Shown: in pieces, positions 1 to 7,499 of the stretch
Position numbering within the stretch: the first letter of the stretch is position 1
Layout of the letters: each line of letters starts with the position of its first letter
Assembly: GCA_964363305.1 (NCBI GenBank)
Contig: CAYIHX010000006.1
Location: 48,403 to 112,402 of the forward strand
From: CAYIHX01 sp964363305
GTDB taxonomy: Bacteria > Bdellovibrionota > UBA1018
DNA: 64,000 nucleotides
Direction of reading: 5' to 3'
Program-made: the position numbers and the translations under genes
Notes under the pieces: model-generated
What the model saw: the letters and a program-made list of their open reading frames with translations, nothing else
Database searches by the model: none
What the model was told of the DNA's origin: nothing

Positions 1-100
1 GCCCCCGAAGCCGGCTGATTCAGACGTGGATGAGAGCCGAATTATTAATGATCGCACCACTGGCGATTTTGACGAGTCGGATGACGATCTTGAGGATTAA
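1..100 (+). CDS. rpoA: RNA polymerase alpha subunit, C-terminal end (partial)
   Basis: The first 100 bases read open in the frame starting at base 2 and stop at TAA 98-100. The visible tail is about 32 residues, very acidic (many Asp/Glu near the end), and carries no recognisable domain. The assignment rests on position: in most bacteria rpoA lies directly upstream of rplQ on the same strand, and rplQ starts 55 bases later. An acidic extension after the alpha C-terminal domain is plausible but cannot be checked here because the body of the gene lies outside the window. Confidence 0.7.
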   Translation, partial: PPKPADSDVDESRIINDRTTGDFDESDDDLED

Positions 101-112
101 TTAGGTAATCGC

Positions 113-138
113 ATTCCCGCGAGGAGGCTCTCGGGAAT
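113..138 (+). promoter_or_regulatory. Intercistronic hairpin between rpoA and rplQ
   Basis: ATTCCCGCGAG (113-123) pairs with CTCTCGGGAAT (128-138), giving 10 of 11 pairs around a four-base loop. No T-run follows, so it is not a typical terminator. It ends four bases before the GAGGAG ribosome-binding site of rplQ. It could be an RNA-processing or translational-control element. Only the structure is seen; the role is inferred. Confidence 0.45.
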
Positions 139-155
139 GTTGAGGAGTAGGAAGT

Positions 156-743
156 ATGAGACATCAAGTCGACGGCCGTAAGTTTGGAAGAAATACCTCG
201 CATCGAGTAGCGATGCTGAAGAACCTGGCAAATGAAGTGATTCGTCACGAGCAGATTGTCACAACGATTCAAAAGGCGAAGGAGGCCCGGCGGGTTGTAG
301 ATCGTTTGGTTACCCTTGGTAAGAGCGGGAGCCCGGCATCACGCCGTCTGGCGTTTGACCGGACCCGAGATGATGCCATTGTGGGTAGGCTTTTTGGCGC
401 TTTAGCTGAGCGTTACAAGGGGCGCGCGGGTGGTTATACTCGAGTGCTGAAACTTGTTGATCGTCGCTGGGGAGACGCAGCGGAGATGGCTATCATTGAA
501 CTCGTTGATCATCCGCCCATTGATCGAAAGAGGAAGGTGAAGGCCGAGGGGGATGTATCTACGCAGGAAACTGCTTCCGATGCAAAGGCGGTTGATCCGT
601 TTAACAAGATGCGAAAAGTGTTCAGTGGCGGAGCCGCCCGTTCGAAGGTTAAGGGCGAAGGCAGGGCGTCGGCACGTCAGGCTAAGACGTCGGCAGGTCG
701 AAAGACTCCGAGTGGAAGTAACAAGTCGGGCAGCAGTAGTTAA
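156..743 (+). CDS. rplQ: 50S ribosomal protein L17 with C-terminal extension
   Basis: Ribosomal protein L17 of the large subunit, 195 residues. The N-terminal two thirds is a clear L17 domain: it opens MRHQVDGRKFGRNTSHRVAM, then the NEVIRHEQIVTTIQKAKEAR block, and near residue 100 the GYTRVLKLVDRRWGDAAEMA block. L17 is normally about 116-130 residues; here roughly 65 extra residues follow, rich in Lys, Arg, Ser and Gly, probably a disordered basic tail. GAGGAG at 142-147 fits the ATG at 156. The gene closes the alpha-operon block and is followed by a strong terminator. Confidence 0.95.
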   Translation: MRHQVDGRKFGRNTSHRVAMLKNLANEVIRHEQIVTTIQKAKEARRVVDRLVTLGKSGSPASRRLAFDRTRDDAIVGRLFGALAERYKGRAGGYTRVLKLVDRRWGDAAEMAIIELVDHPPIDRKRKVKAEGDVSTQETASDAKAVDPFNKMRKVFSGGAARSKVKGEGRASARQAKTSAGRKTPSGSNKSGSSS

Positions 744-783
744 TCGGTTTCGGGCCGTCAGATAAATTTTGTAAATAATATTT

Positions 784-819
784 AAGGAACGGGCCAATAT
801 TTTGGTTCGTTCCTTTTTT
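784..819 (+). terminator. Rho-independent terminator after rplQ
   Basis: AAGGAACG (784-791) pairs with CGTTCCTT (808-815), and a run of T follows (814-819). It lies 40 bases after the rplQ stop. The convergent minus-strand gene ends inside the T-run at 818, so the stem may serve both directions. Confidence 0.85.
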
Positions 820-2299
820 AGGTTTGGGAAAGCCAGATTACCACGCGAGCTTTTCCAGGTGGTATACGGCGCCGGGATTTATTTCGGTACCAGGTGAAAA
901 GGTCTGAGATCGAGGAGTTGTTGATCGCCGAGTGCGACGGACGGTGAGCAAGGACTGAACGTTGATTTGGAGCAACGAGTCTCTGTAATTGGGTCTTGAG
1001 TTGGCTCACAACATGCGTGGATATGTAGAGATCAAACTGGATTCCGCCTGGAGCTTCAACGCCACCGAAGCCTTTTGTTTCCTCGGAAATTCTTAGATCA
1101 GTTAGGATTTGTACGATTTTTGGTCGCAGATCGCGGGGGCTATCTGTTTTTAGGTTGAAGCGCCAAATCTCTGAGGTTCCAATCTTAAATTTTTCGACTT
1201 TCTGAGCCAGGGCTTCTTCTGCGTCGTTTTCGCCGTCGAAGTCGTCCGCGTTCTGTTCGTTTTGTTCCGTCGGTAGTGCGGGGCTTTTGCCTCGCGCGAG
1301 TGGGGCGGCCGATGGCTTATTCTCCTCGCTTCCTTCCTCTCCGTTGGGAAGGACCAGATCGCCGAGACTGATCGCTTCTAGTCGTCTTTCGACGCTTTGC
1401 TCGTACAGCGAACGGAGTCGCGGAACGAGAGCGACGAAAAGTAAAATAGATGCACCAATGCCTAGGCCTTCGAGGCTGGTGCGAATGTAAAGAGGCGTTC
1501 GTTCCCAGAATTTTCTGATTTTAGGAAGGTCTTTTGGTTGCGAAAACTTTTCGTTGCCTTTGAGTCCTGACTCGACGGATGTCGGCATCTTAAGGGTGTG
1601 CATGGCGTTGAGTTGGTCTCGTAGTGCCGAGGTTTGCAAAAGAAGGACTTCGCATCGTGGGTCCTTTTTTTTGCATTCGGCAAGAGGAGCCACAAGTGCC
1701 GGGTCCACCGAAGAGTCTAGAATATCGGAGAGGTGGTTTGCCCAAAGAAAGAGTTCGCTTGAGCCAATGGGGCGCTCACCCCAAATCCAATCCTCGAGGA
1801 GAGAGTATGCTAGTTTCCGTTGAATCTTGAGAGATGCGACGGGTGTCCCCAGTGCCAGGGATATTTCTGGCAGTTCAAGGTGGTACTTATCTCTCAATAG
1901 CAGGAGCGCTTGAGACTCCAGATCGAGTCTGTGGAAGAAGCTTTCGAGTTGCTTTAAGCGATCTGCTGGCTTCTCGATGCCATCGAGCATCATCCGTTCT
2001 GGGGCGCTTAGGCGTCTTCCAATTTTGGGTTCGAGTTTTCTCGCGACATTTATGGCGGTCTTGAGAACCCAGCTTCGCATGTAAGGGCCGAGATCATCCT
2101 TTTTCGACTTCTTGAGCAATGAGGCGAACGTTTTTCTGGTGAGCTCGGTTGCGCCGGCCTGACTCCAGAGCAGGCAGTGTCCAAGATCAAAAATCAGATT
2201 CCCGTATTGATCGATAAGGTCATTTCGGAAACCTATCACGGTAGAGACTTCTAGATCAGCGGGTTTGAGCGGTGGAATTTTGGGTTCGGCTGAAGACAA
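818..2299 (-). CDS. Membrane-tethered sigma-70/ECF-like protein
   Basis: 493 residues. Residues about 25-90 look like sigma region 2 (acidic/aromatic helices, then a segment resembling the ECF -raWLlrIArN- block). Residues about 115-170 look like sigma region 4, a helix-turn-helix with LESQALLLLRDKYHLELPEI followed by a LGTPVASLKIQRKLAYSLLE-type recognition helix. One hydrophobic segment follows at about 275-300, then an acidic low-complexity linker and a C-terminal domain of about 130 residues predicted outside the cytoplasm. The start is TTG at 2299, six bases after the stop of the HNH gene, with GGAGA upstream. ECF sigma factors are usually soluble and under 220 residues, so the fused membrane and outer domains are odd. 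It may be a sigma factor whose release or activity is sensed across the membrane. Whether it still binds core polymerase is unknown. Confidence 0.6.
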   Translation of the reverse strand: MSSAEPKIPPLKPADLEVSTVIGFRNDLIDQYGNLIFDLGHCLLWSQAGATELTRKTFASLLKKSKKDDLGPYMRSWVLKTAINVARKLEPKIGRRLSAPERMMLDGIEKPADRLKQLESFFHRLDLESQALLLLRDKYHLELPEISLALGTPVASLKIQRKLAYSLLEDWIWGERPIGSSELFLWANHLSDILDSSVDPALVAPLAECKKKDPRCEVLLLQTSALRDQLNAMHTLKMPTSVESGLKGNEKFSQPKDLPKIRKFWERTPLYIRTSLEGLGIGASILLFVALVPRLRSLYEQSVERRLEAISLGDLVLPNGEEGSEENKPSAAPLARGKSPALPTEQNEQNADDFDGENDAEEALAQKVEKFKIGTSEIWRFNLKTDSPRDLRPKIVQILTDLRISEETKGFGGVEAPGGIQFDLYISTHVVSQLKTQLQRLVAPNQRSVLAHRPSHSAINNSSISDLFTWYRNKSRRRIPPGKARVVIWLSQT

Positions 2300-2302
2300 G
2301 TC

Positions 2303-2851
2303 TTAGGTGTCTCCTACGAAAGGATAATTGGGGTTGATACCAAGGTTCAGGTAGATTTTCCAACTCTCTGGAGTAACCGATATTCCCATGTTGAGGGTGG
2401 TGGTGGGTAGCCAGGTAGGCCGTTGAGGCTTTCTGATGAGAGTCATTCCGGCCTGGTTGGGGGTCCTGCCTCCTTTTTTCTGATTGCATGGTTTACACGC
2501 CGTCACGATATTCTCCCAATTTTTCCGGCCTCCCTGAACGATGGGGATAATGTGATCGAGAGTCAGTTGCCCTTTGTTGGATCGACGTCCGCAATACTGG
2601 CAGGAATGAAGATCACGGATGAAAATATTGGCGCGCGAAAACCGCACGACTTGCTTTTTTGTCTTCAGAGGTACGTACTTGAGCAAGCGCAAGACAGCGG
2701 GAACCCTCATCGTGATACGAACGGTGTGGATTTCGTGCTCCGATTCTTCGACTACTTCTACCTTGCCCTGAAATAGGAGTTGAATCGCACGTTGCCAGGT
2801 GACGATTTGCAGGGGCTCGAATGATGCGTTGAGCACAAGGGCGTGACTCAT
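2303..2851 (-). CDS. HNH endonuclease family protein
   Basis: An HNH nuclease of the small stand-alone type common in many bacteria. A zinc pair CQYC lies mid-protein, then the catalytic LTLDHIIPIVQGG block, then NIVTACKPCN with the second Cys pair. The conserved N-terminal region (MSHALVLNASFEPLQIVTW) supports the ATG at 2851. An ATG at 2860 and a TTG at 2893 also lie in frame. The biological role of this family is poorly known (DNA repair or defence). It is the upstream partner of the sigma-like gene, which starts three bases after its stop, so the two are probably co-transcribed. Confidence 0.85.
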   Translation of the reverse strand: MSHALVLNASFEPLQIVTWQRAIQLLFQGKVEVVEESEHEIHTVRITMRVPAVLRLLKYVPLKTKKQVVRFSRANIFIRDLHSCQYCGRRSNKGQLTLDHIIPIVQGGRKNWENIVTACKPCNQKKGGRTPNQAGMTLIRKPQRPTWLPTTTLNMGISVTPESWKIYLNLGINPNYPFVGDT

Positions 2852-2936
2852 ATTACTCATTCCATTATAGATGAACAAAAAATCCCCTTGCAAGTCAAAG
2901 GGTTGCGCAATGCATTATTTCTATTGAGGGGGTACG

Positions 2937-3491
2937 ATGCGACGACAAATTATTGGCGGTAGTCTTGCGATATTATTGCTGGCCTTGGCCGGGCTGGTGT
3001 TTTGGTCATGGAAGAAGCGGGAATCCTTGACGGATTTCAGGCCGGCTCCGGCGTTTAGATTACCTAACTCCTCGGGAAGATTGAGTGAACTAGCGGAATT
3101 AGTCGGGCGCCCAGTTATTTTGCACTTTTGGGCCAGCTGGTGCGCCCCTTGTATAGAGGAGATTCCGACATGGGTGGATGCGGCTCGTCGCGCACAGATG
3201 TCTGCCGAGGGGCTCAGTAATGCTGTCGCGTGGGTTGCCGTCAGTTTGGATGATAATTGGGCAAATGCTCATCGAGTCCTCCGGGAAGGTAGTCTCCCTA
3301 AGAACCTTTGGTCGCTTCTTGATGTCAATAAGGCGTTGCCGGAGGCCTATGGGTCTTTTCAGTTCCCAGAAACCTATCTGCTCGATTCTGAGCATCGGAT
3401 CCTTCACAAGTGGGTTGGACCCCAGGACTGGTCTGGCGTTTGGGTAGGGGAACTTATTTCGCGAGTTCAGCGGTTGAAGCCAACTCGTTGA
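2937..3491 (+). CDS. TlpA/ResA-type thioredoxin-fold protein
   Basis: 184 residues. An N-terminal hydrophobic anchor or signal (residues about 5-24) is followed by a periplasmic thioredoxin fold. The redox centre WASWCAPC is at about residue 65. The PAPAFRLPNSSGRLSELAEL lead-in is typical of TlpA/ResA proteins that reduce disulfides during cytochrome c maturation or on other envelope proteins. GAGGGGG lies a few bases before the ATG. It is divergent from the HNH/sigma-like pair. No cytochrome genes lie nearby, so the substrate is unknown. Confidence 0.85.
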   Translation: MRRQIIGGSLAILLLALAGLVFWSWKKRESLTDFRPAPAFRLPNSSGRLSELAELVGRPVILHFWASWCAPCIEEIPTWVDAARRAQMSAEGLSNAVAWVAVSLDDNWANAHRVLREGSLPKNLWSLLDVNKALPEAYGSFQFPETYLLDSEHRILHKWVGPQDWSGVWVGELISRVQRLKPTR

Positions 3492-3585
3492 ATTGTCGAC
3501 TCAATAGACAGGCTTTGAAAAAAAGGTGGTCAGGAGTTAATACTTGTCTAAAATAGTCCGATAGGAGGTTGGGAGACTTTTCCGT

Positions 3586-5169
3586 ATGATTAATTGGGAC
3601 GAACTCAAGCATATTCATGTGATCCGTAAGCTCGAGGGAATCTTGGCTCATTGGTTTCATACGGAGATTTTCTTCGTTGATGAACGAGGCAAGGTACGGA
3701 ACCTAGATACCTCGGATAGAGAAAAAGAGCTTCGGAACCCATTTTCAAATTTACTGCTGAACAAGGATTCTGGGCGGGACTTGGTGATGCGCTCTGCTTC
3801 CGAGGCGAATGAAAGGCTTTTTAAAAGCTCGGAGCCGTATCTGGTCCTCGAAGGGCCCATTGGATTCGAAAAAATATTGGTTGCCCGGGTGAGTATTGAC
3901 AATGAATTTCTGGGAAGCATTTACGCTTTTTGCTTTCTTGAGGAGCACGTGAGCGACGCAAACCGCGTGAAAGCTCGAAAGAAATTATCAGATCTTGGAG
4001 TTGATCCGGCAGCGTTTGATGAAGCTCTAAAGAAGTTTGAAGTTCTAGATGATGGACAGCGAAAATATTTTCAGGAGCTCGTTGAGCTGGTCGCCCAAGA
4101 AATCGTAACTTTTCATACGGAGATTTCAAAGAGGGAAGAGCGGATTCACGCGCTCAGTAACCAGCTGGGGAATCGTTACAGTTATGATTCGATGATTGGA
4201 AAATCAAAGCCGATGCAAGACCTTTATGGCTTGCTTGACAAGGTAAAGAGTTCTGAATCGACTGTATTGGTTCAGGGAGAAAACGGTACTGGTAAGGAAC
4301 TTATCGCGCGGGCAATACATTTCAATTCGCCTCGGAAAGACGCGGCTTTTGTGACCGTAAATTGCTCCGCTTTCAATGAGAACCTGTTAGATAGCGAGTT
4401 GTTTGGGCATGTGAAGGGCTCGTTTACTGGGGCGATAAAGGATAAAAAAGGACTTTTTGAGTCGGCGAACAATGGCACTCTTTTTCTCGACGAAATCGGA
4501 GACATGTCCCCTACTATGCAGGTAAAGCTACTGCGTGTGCTTCAGGAAGGTACGCTCACGCCAGTAGGAGGTACGGAGCAACGGAAAGTCGAGGTCAGAG
4601 TTGTTGCGGCAACGAATCGCGATCTTAAGGACATGGTTGAAAGGGGAACCTTTCGAGAAGATCTTTATTATCGAATTAATGTGATTAACATCATTGTTCC
4701 TCCGCTACGCGATCGGAAGGAAGATATTCCGATCCTGATTGACCATTTCTTGGCGCGGGGATGTAAAGAGAAGGGTGTTTCGCTTAAAGCGCTGGCGAAG
4801 CGCGTGATGGAAAAAATCTACGATTACGCGTGGCCTGGAAATATTCGAGAGTTAGAAAACGAAATTGAGAGATTGATCGTTCTCTCTGGGGACGATGTGC
4901 GGATTGGCGTCGAGCTGCTTTCTCAGAGGATTCGTGACTTCGGAGAAAACGCTAAGGTTCAGGGAGTCCGAGTTGCCGGAAAGCTGAAGGATGCTCTTGA
5001 GGAGTTGGAGCGGACGATGATCAAGGAAGGATTGCGCCGTACTAATTGGAACAAGTCGCGATTAGCCAAAGAACTAGGGATATCTCGAGCGGGGCTCATC
5101 ATGAAGGTCGAAAAATATGGTCTCGATAAGCGCAAACTTGCGCGAGGCGCTGCGGGCGAGGCCGCTTAG
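3586..5169 (+). CDS. Sigma-54-dependent transcriptional activator
   Basis: A bacterial enhancer-binding protein of 527 residues. The N-terminal 180 residues form a sensory region with no receiver aspartate pattern; its start resembles PocR/GAF-like ligand sensors. The AAA+ domain carries Walker A GENGTGKE near residue 230, the sigma-54 loop as GSFTGA instead of the usual GAFTGA, Walker B LFLDEIGDM, an R-finger region and WPGNIRELENE. The C-terminus is a Fis-type helix-turn-helix (NWNKSRLAKELGISRAGLIM). It should hydrolyse ATP to open sigma-54 promoters in response to a small signal. No histidine kinase is adjacent. The target is unknown; sigma-54-type sites occur elsewhere in the window. Confidence 0.9.
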   Translation: MINWDELKHIHVIRKLEGILAHWFHTEIFFVDERGKVRNLDTSDREKELRNPFSNLLLNKDSGRDLVMRSASEANERLFKSSEPYLVLEGPIGFEKILVARVSIDNEFLGSIYAFCFLEEHVSDANRVKARKKLSDLGVDPAAFDEALKKFEVLDDGQRKYFQELVELVAQEIVTFHTEISKREERIHALSNQLGNRYSYDSMIGKSKPMQDLYGLLDKVKSSESTVLVQGENGTGKELIARAIHFNSPRKDAAFVTVNCSAFNENLLDSELFGHVKGSFTGAIKDKKGLFESANNGTLFLDEIGDMSPTMQVKLLRVLQEGTLTPVGGTEQRKVEVRVVAATNRDLKDMVERGTFREDLYYRINVINIIVPPLRDRKEDIPILIDHFLARGCKEKGVSLKALAKRVMEKIYDYAWPGNIRELENEIERLIVLSGDDVRIGVELLSQRIRDFGENAKVQGVRVAGKLKDALEELERTMIKEGLRRTNWNKSRLAKELGISRAGLIMKVEKYGLDKRKLARGAAGEAA

Positions 5170-5199
5170 GCAAAGCGTTTGGCCTAATGTCCTATTTTT
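5166..5199 (+). terminator. Possible terminator at the end of the sigma-54 activator gene
   Basis: TTAGGCAAA (5166-5174) and TTTGGCCTAA (5178-5187) pair around a GCG loop with one bulge. The stem includes the gene's stop codon, and TATTTTT follows at 5193-5199. The T-run is seven bases from the stem, so termination is plausible but not certain. It lies between convergent genes. Confidence 0.45.
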
Positions 5200-5860
5200 C
5201 GCGACCGTAGGGATAGCGCCAGCCCTCATATTGGGAATTTCCTCGTTTCCTTTCTTCCGTGGCGCTGAAGTCATCGGCGGCGTCGATCCAAAATCGCATG
5301 AGGGCGGCGCTCTCAAGGTTCGGTCGTGGCGAAAGCCCCCCGCCTGACAGCGCAGTTTGTCCTCCTGCATAGACAATGATTGAAACAGATGGAGTGATGC
5401 GGAAGTTATAGCCAACGTCGGCCATGAAGGCAAAGGCTCCAGCCGGGCGGGCAAGCCCGTCGAAGCCATATCCCACACCATCCCGGATGAGTAGTAAAGG
5501 GGTTGCTCCGATGGATATGAAGACAGTCTGGCTCGCTTCAAGTCTGAGCATCGGATAAAACGCGTGAGTGGAGAGCTGGTTTCCCGTAGTTCCGTCATAG
5601 CTCGTCGCGAAACGATACTGGGCGCCAATGTGTAGCGCCATGAGGGAGGTCTGGGGCTGCAAGACCCAGGCAGTAGTAAAGTTTGCCCCGAGGCCAAATT
5701 GTGGAAAAGTGGCGATGGCCCTTCCGAAGAGGCTAGAGCTATTGATCAGATCTGAGATTCCCGCTCCCAGTTCGAGATATATTCTCTCTTTGGCGAGTCC
5801 TTCGTGCGTGCCATCCAGGAGGAGCAAGAAAACAAATATGGCACGGCGCAGGATCTTCAT
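5192..5860 (-). CDS. Secreted protein, probable small outer-membrane beta-barrel
   Basis: 222 residues with a signal peptide (positive start, hydrophobic LFVFLLLL-like core, cleavage near residue 24). The body has alternating hydrophobic/aromatic strands and Gly-rich turns (for example YLELGAG, ALHIGAQYRF, FMADVGYNF), as in eight-strand OmpW/OmpA-like barrels. No named family is recognised. It lies alone between convergent and divergent neighbours. The ATG at 5860 is chosen because it starts the signal peptide. Confidence 0.6.
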   Translation of the reverse strand: MKILRRAIFVFLLLLDGTHEGLAKERIYLELGAGISDLINSSSLFGRAIATFPQFGLGANFTTAWVLQPQTSLMALHIGAQYRFATSYDGTTGNQLSTHAFYPMLRLEASQTVFISIGATPLLLIRDGVGYGFDGLARPAGAFAFMADVGYNFRITPSVSIIVYAGGQTALSGGGLSPRPNLESAALMRFWIDAADDFSATEERKRGNSQYEGWRYPYGREK

Positions 5861-5929
5861 TTTTTTATTGTAAACGAACTTCGTTCTGAGTGCTTCGTGC
5901 GCCGAGTCATCGTGTATGAATTTAGGAAT

Positions 5930-7489
5930 ATGAATTCAAATCAGCGGCTTGAAGACCGAATTCGCGTAGCTCGTCAGGGCGGTGGCAGTGACCGTATTGC
6001 CAAACAACATGCCGCAGGAAAATTAACGGCAAGGGAGCGGATCGAGATATTGCTCGACCCGGGGACCTTCACTGAGATGGATGCGTTTGTCACCCATCGA
6101 TGTACTGATTTCGCGATGGAGAAGCAGAAATTTCCCGGTGACGGGGTGGTGACCGGCCATGGAAAAATTAACGGTCGGACAGTGTTTTTGTTTTCGCAGG
6201 ATTTCACTATTTTCGGAGGATCGCTGTCGGGAGCGCATGCATCAAAAATCTGTAAACTGATGGATTTGGCCTTGAAGACGGGCGCGCCAGTGATTGGCTT
6301 AAACGACTCTGGGGGGGCTAGAATTCAAGAGGGAGTTGAAAGCTTAGGTGGCTATGCCGAAATTTTTTGGAGGAACGTTCAGGCCAGCGGTGTCGTCCCC
6401 CAGATTAGTGTTATTCTCGGTCCGTGCGCCGGAGGTGCGGTCTATAGTCCCGCGATGACTGATTTTGTTTTCATGGTTGAAGAAAATTCGTACATGTTTG
6501 TCACGGGACCTGAGGTTATTAAGACCGTTACGCATGAGGATGTCTCAAAGGAGTCACTGGGGGGCGCTGAGACTCACTCCGAAAAGAGTGGTGTCACTCA
6601 TTTTGTAAATTCATCGGAATCCTCGTGTCTAGCTGATGTTCGGAAGTTGTTTGGCTTTATTCCGTCCAATAATCTTGACAGCGCTCCGCAGGCTTTATCT
6701 CCCTCGGTGGAGCATTTTGCCGATCGAGACTGTGCACAGATTAAGAATATTCTTCCTGAGGTGGCCTCGCGTCCCTACGATATCCGAGAAGTGATTCGGG
6801 ATGTAGTTGACCAGGGTGAGCTGATGGAGGTGCAGGAGAACTATGCGAAGAACATCGTTATAGGTTTCGCACGTATCGCGGGAGAGAGCATCGGAGTGGT
6901 GGCTAACCAACCTGCTCATCTCGCCGGGTGTCTGGATATAAATGCTTCTGTCAAGGCGGCCCGATTTGTTCGGTTCTGCGATGCTTTTAATATTCCTCTT
7001 GTGACTTTTGTTGATGTTCCGGGTTTTTTACCAGGAACCGAGCAGGAATATGGCGGGATTATTAAACATGGAGCCAAGCTTCTTTATGCATTTGCCGAGG
7101 CTACGGTGCCGAAACTAACCTTGATCGTTCGGAAGGCCTACGGCGGCGCCTACGACGTGATGGCCTCGAAACATATCCGTGCAGATTTAAATTTCGCCTT
7201 TCCGGGCGCGGAGATTGCTGTAATGGGCCCTGAGGGGGCCATTAGTATTCTCTATCGGAAAGAGCTTGCAGCCGCAGAAAAGAGCGGGAGTGTTCCGGAG
7301 ACCCGAGCAAAACTTGTAGAGCAGTATCGCGAGACGTTTGCGAATCCCTATAAAGCAGCCGAGCTCGGCTATATTGATGAAGTGATTCGGCCAGAGGACG
7401 CGCGTCGCAGACTGGTGAGTGGACTACAAATGCTACGTTCGAAACGCGAGCGGGCTCCGAGTCGAAAGCATGGAAATATTCCACTTTAG
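5930..7489 (+). CDS. pccB: Propionyl-CoA carboxylase beta chain (carboxyltransferase)
   Basis: Carboxyltransferase subunit of an acyl-CoA carboxylase, about 519 residues, the usual size for PccB. Key blocks are KLTARERIEILLDPGTFTEM, the oxyanion region GGARIQEGVESLGGYAEIF, LGPCAGGAVYSPAMTDF, FVDVPGFLPGTEQEYGGII, and KAYGGAYDVMASKHIRADL near the end. It transfers CO2 from carboxybiotin to propionyl-CoA, giving methylmalonyl-CoA. The frame is open upstream to 5804, but the conserved protein starts at MNSNQRLEDRI (5930). The Shine-Dalgarno there (AGGA) is unusually close, so GTG at 5912 is an alternative. It leads the four-gene propionate operon. Confidence 0.93.
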   Translation: MNSNQRLEDRIRVARQGGGSDRIAKQHAAGKLTARERIEILLDPGTFTEMDAFVTHRCTDFAMEKQKFPGDGVVTGHGKINGRTVFLFSQDFTIFGGSLSGAHASKICKLMDLALKTGAPVIGLNDSGGARIQEGVESLGGYAEIFWRNVQASGVVPQISVILGPCAGGAVYSPAMTDFVFMVEENSYMFVTGPEVIKTVTHEDVSKESLGGAETHSEKSGVTHFVNSSESSCLADVRKLFGFIPSNNLDSAPQALSPSVEHFADRDCAQIKNILPEVASRPYDIREVIRDVVDQGELMEVQENYAKNIVIGFARIAGESIGVVANQPAHLAGCLDINASVKAARFVRFCDAFNIPLVTFVDVPGFLPGTEQEYGGIIKHGAKLLYAFAEATVPKLTLIVRKAYGGAYDVMASKHIRADLNFAFPGAEIAVMGPEGAISILYRKELAAAEKSGSVPETRAKLVEQYRETFANPYKAAELGYIDEVIRPEDARRRLVSGLQMLRSKRERAPSRKHGNIPL

Positions 7490-7499
7490 GATGAAAACG

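Noticed and set aside
402..797. A minus-strand open frame of 131 codons opposite rplQ
   Set aside because: It lies opposite a clear ribosomal protein gene and crosses the terminator; no domain or ribosome-binding site.
5804..5929. Upstream extension of pccB
   Set aside because: Conserved PccB sequence begins at about 5930; the extension overlaps the start of the divergent barrel gene and has no family likeness.
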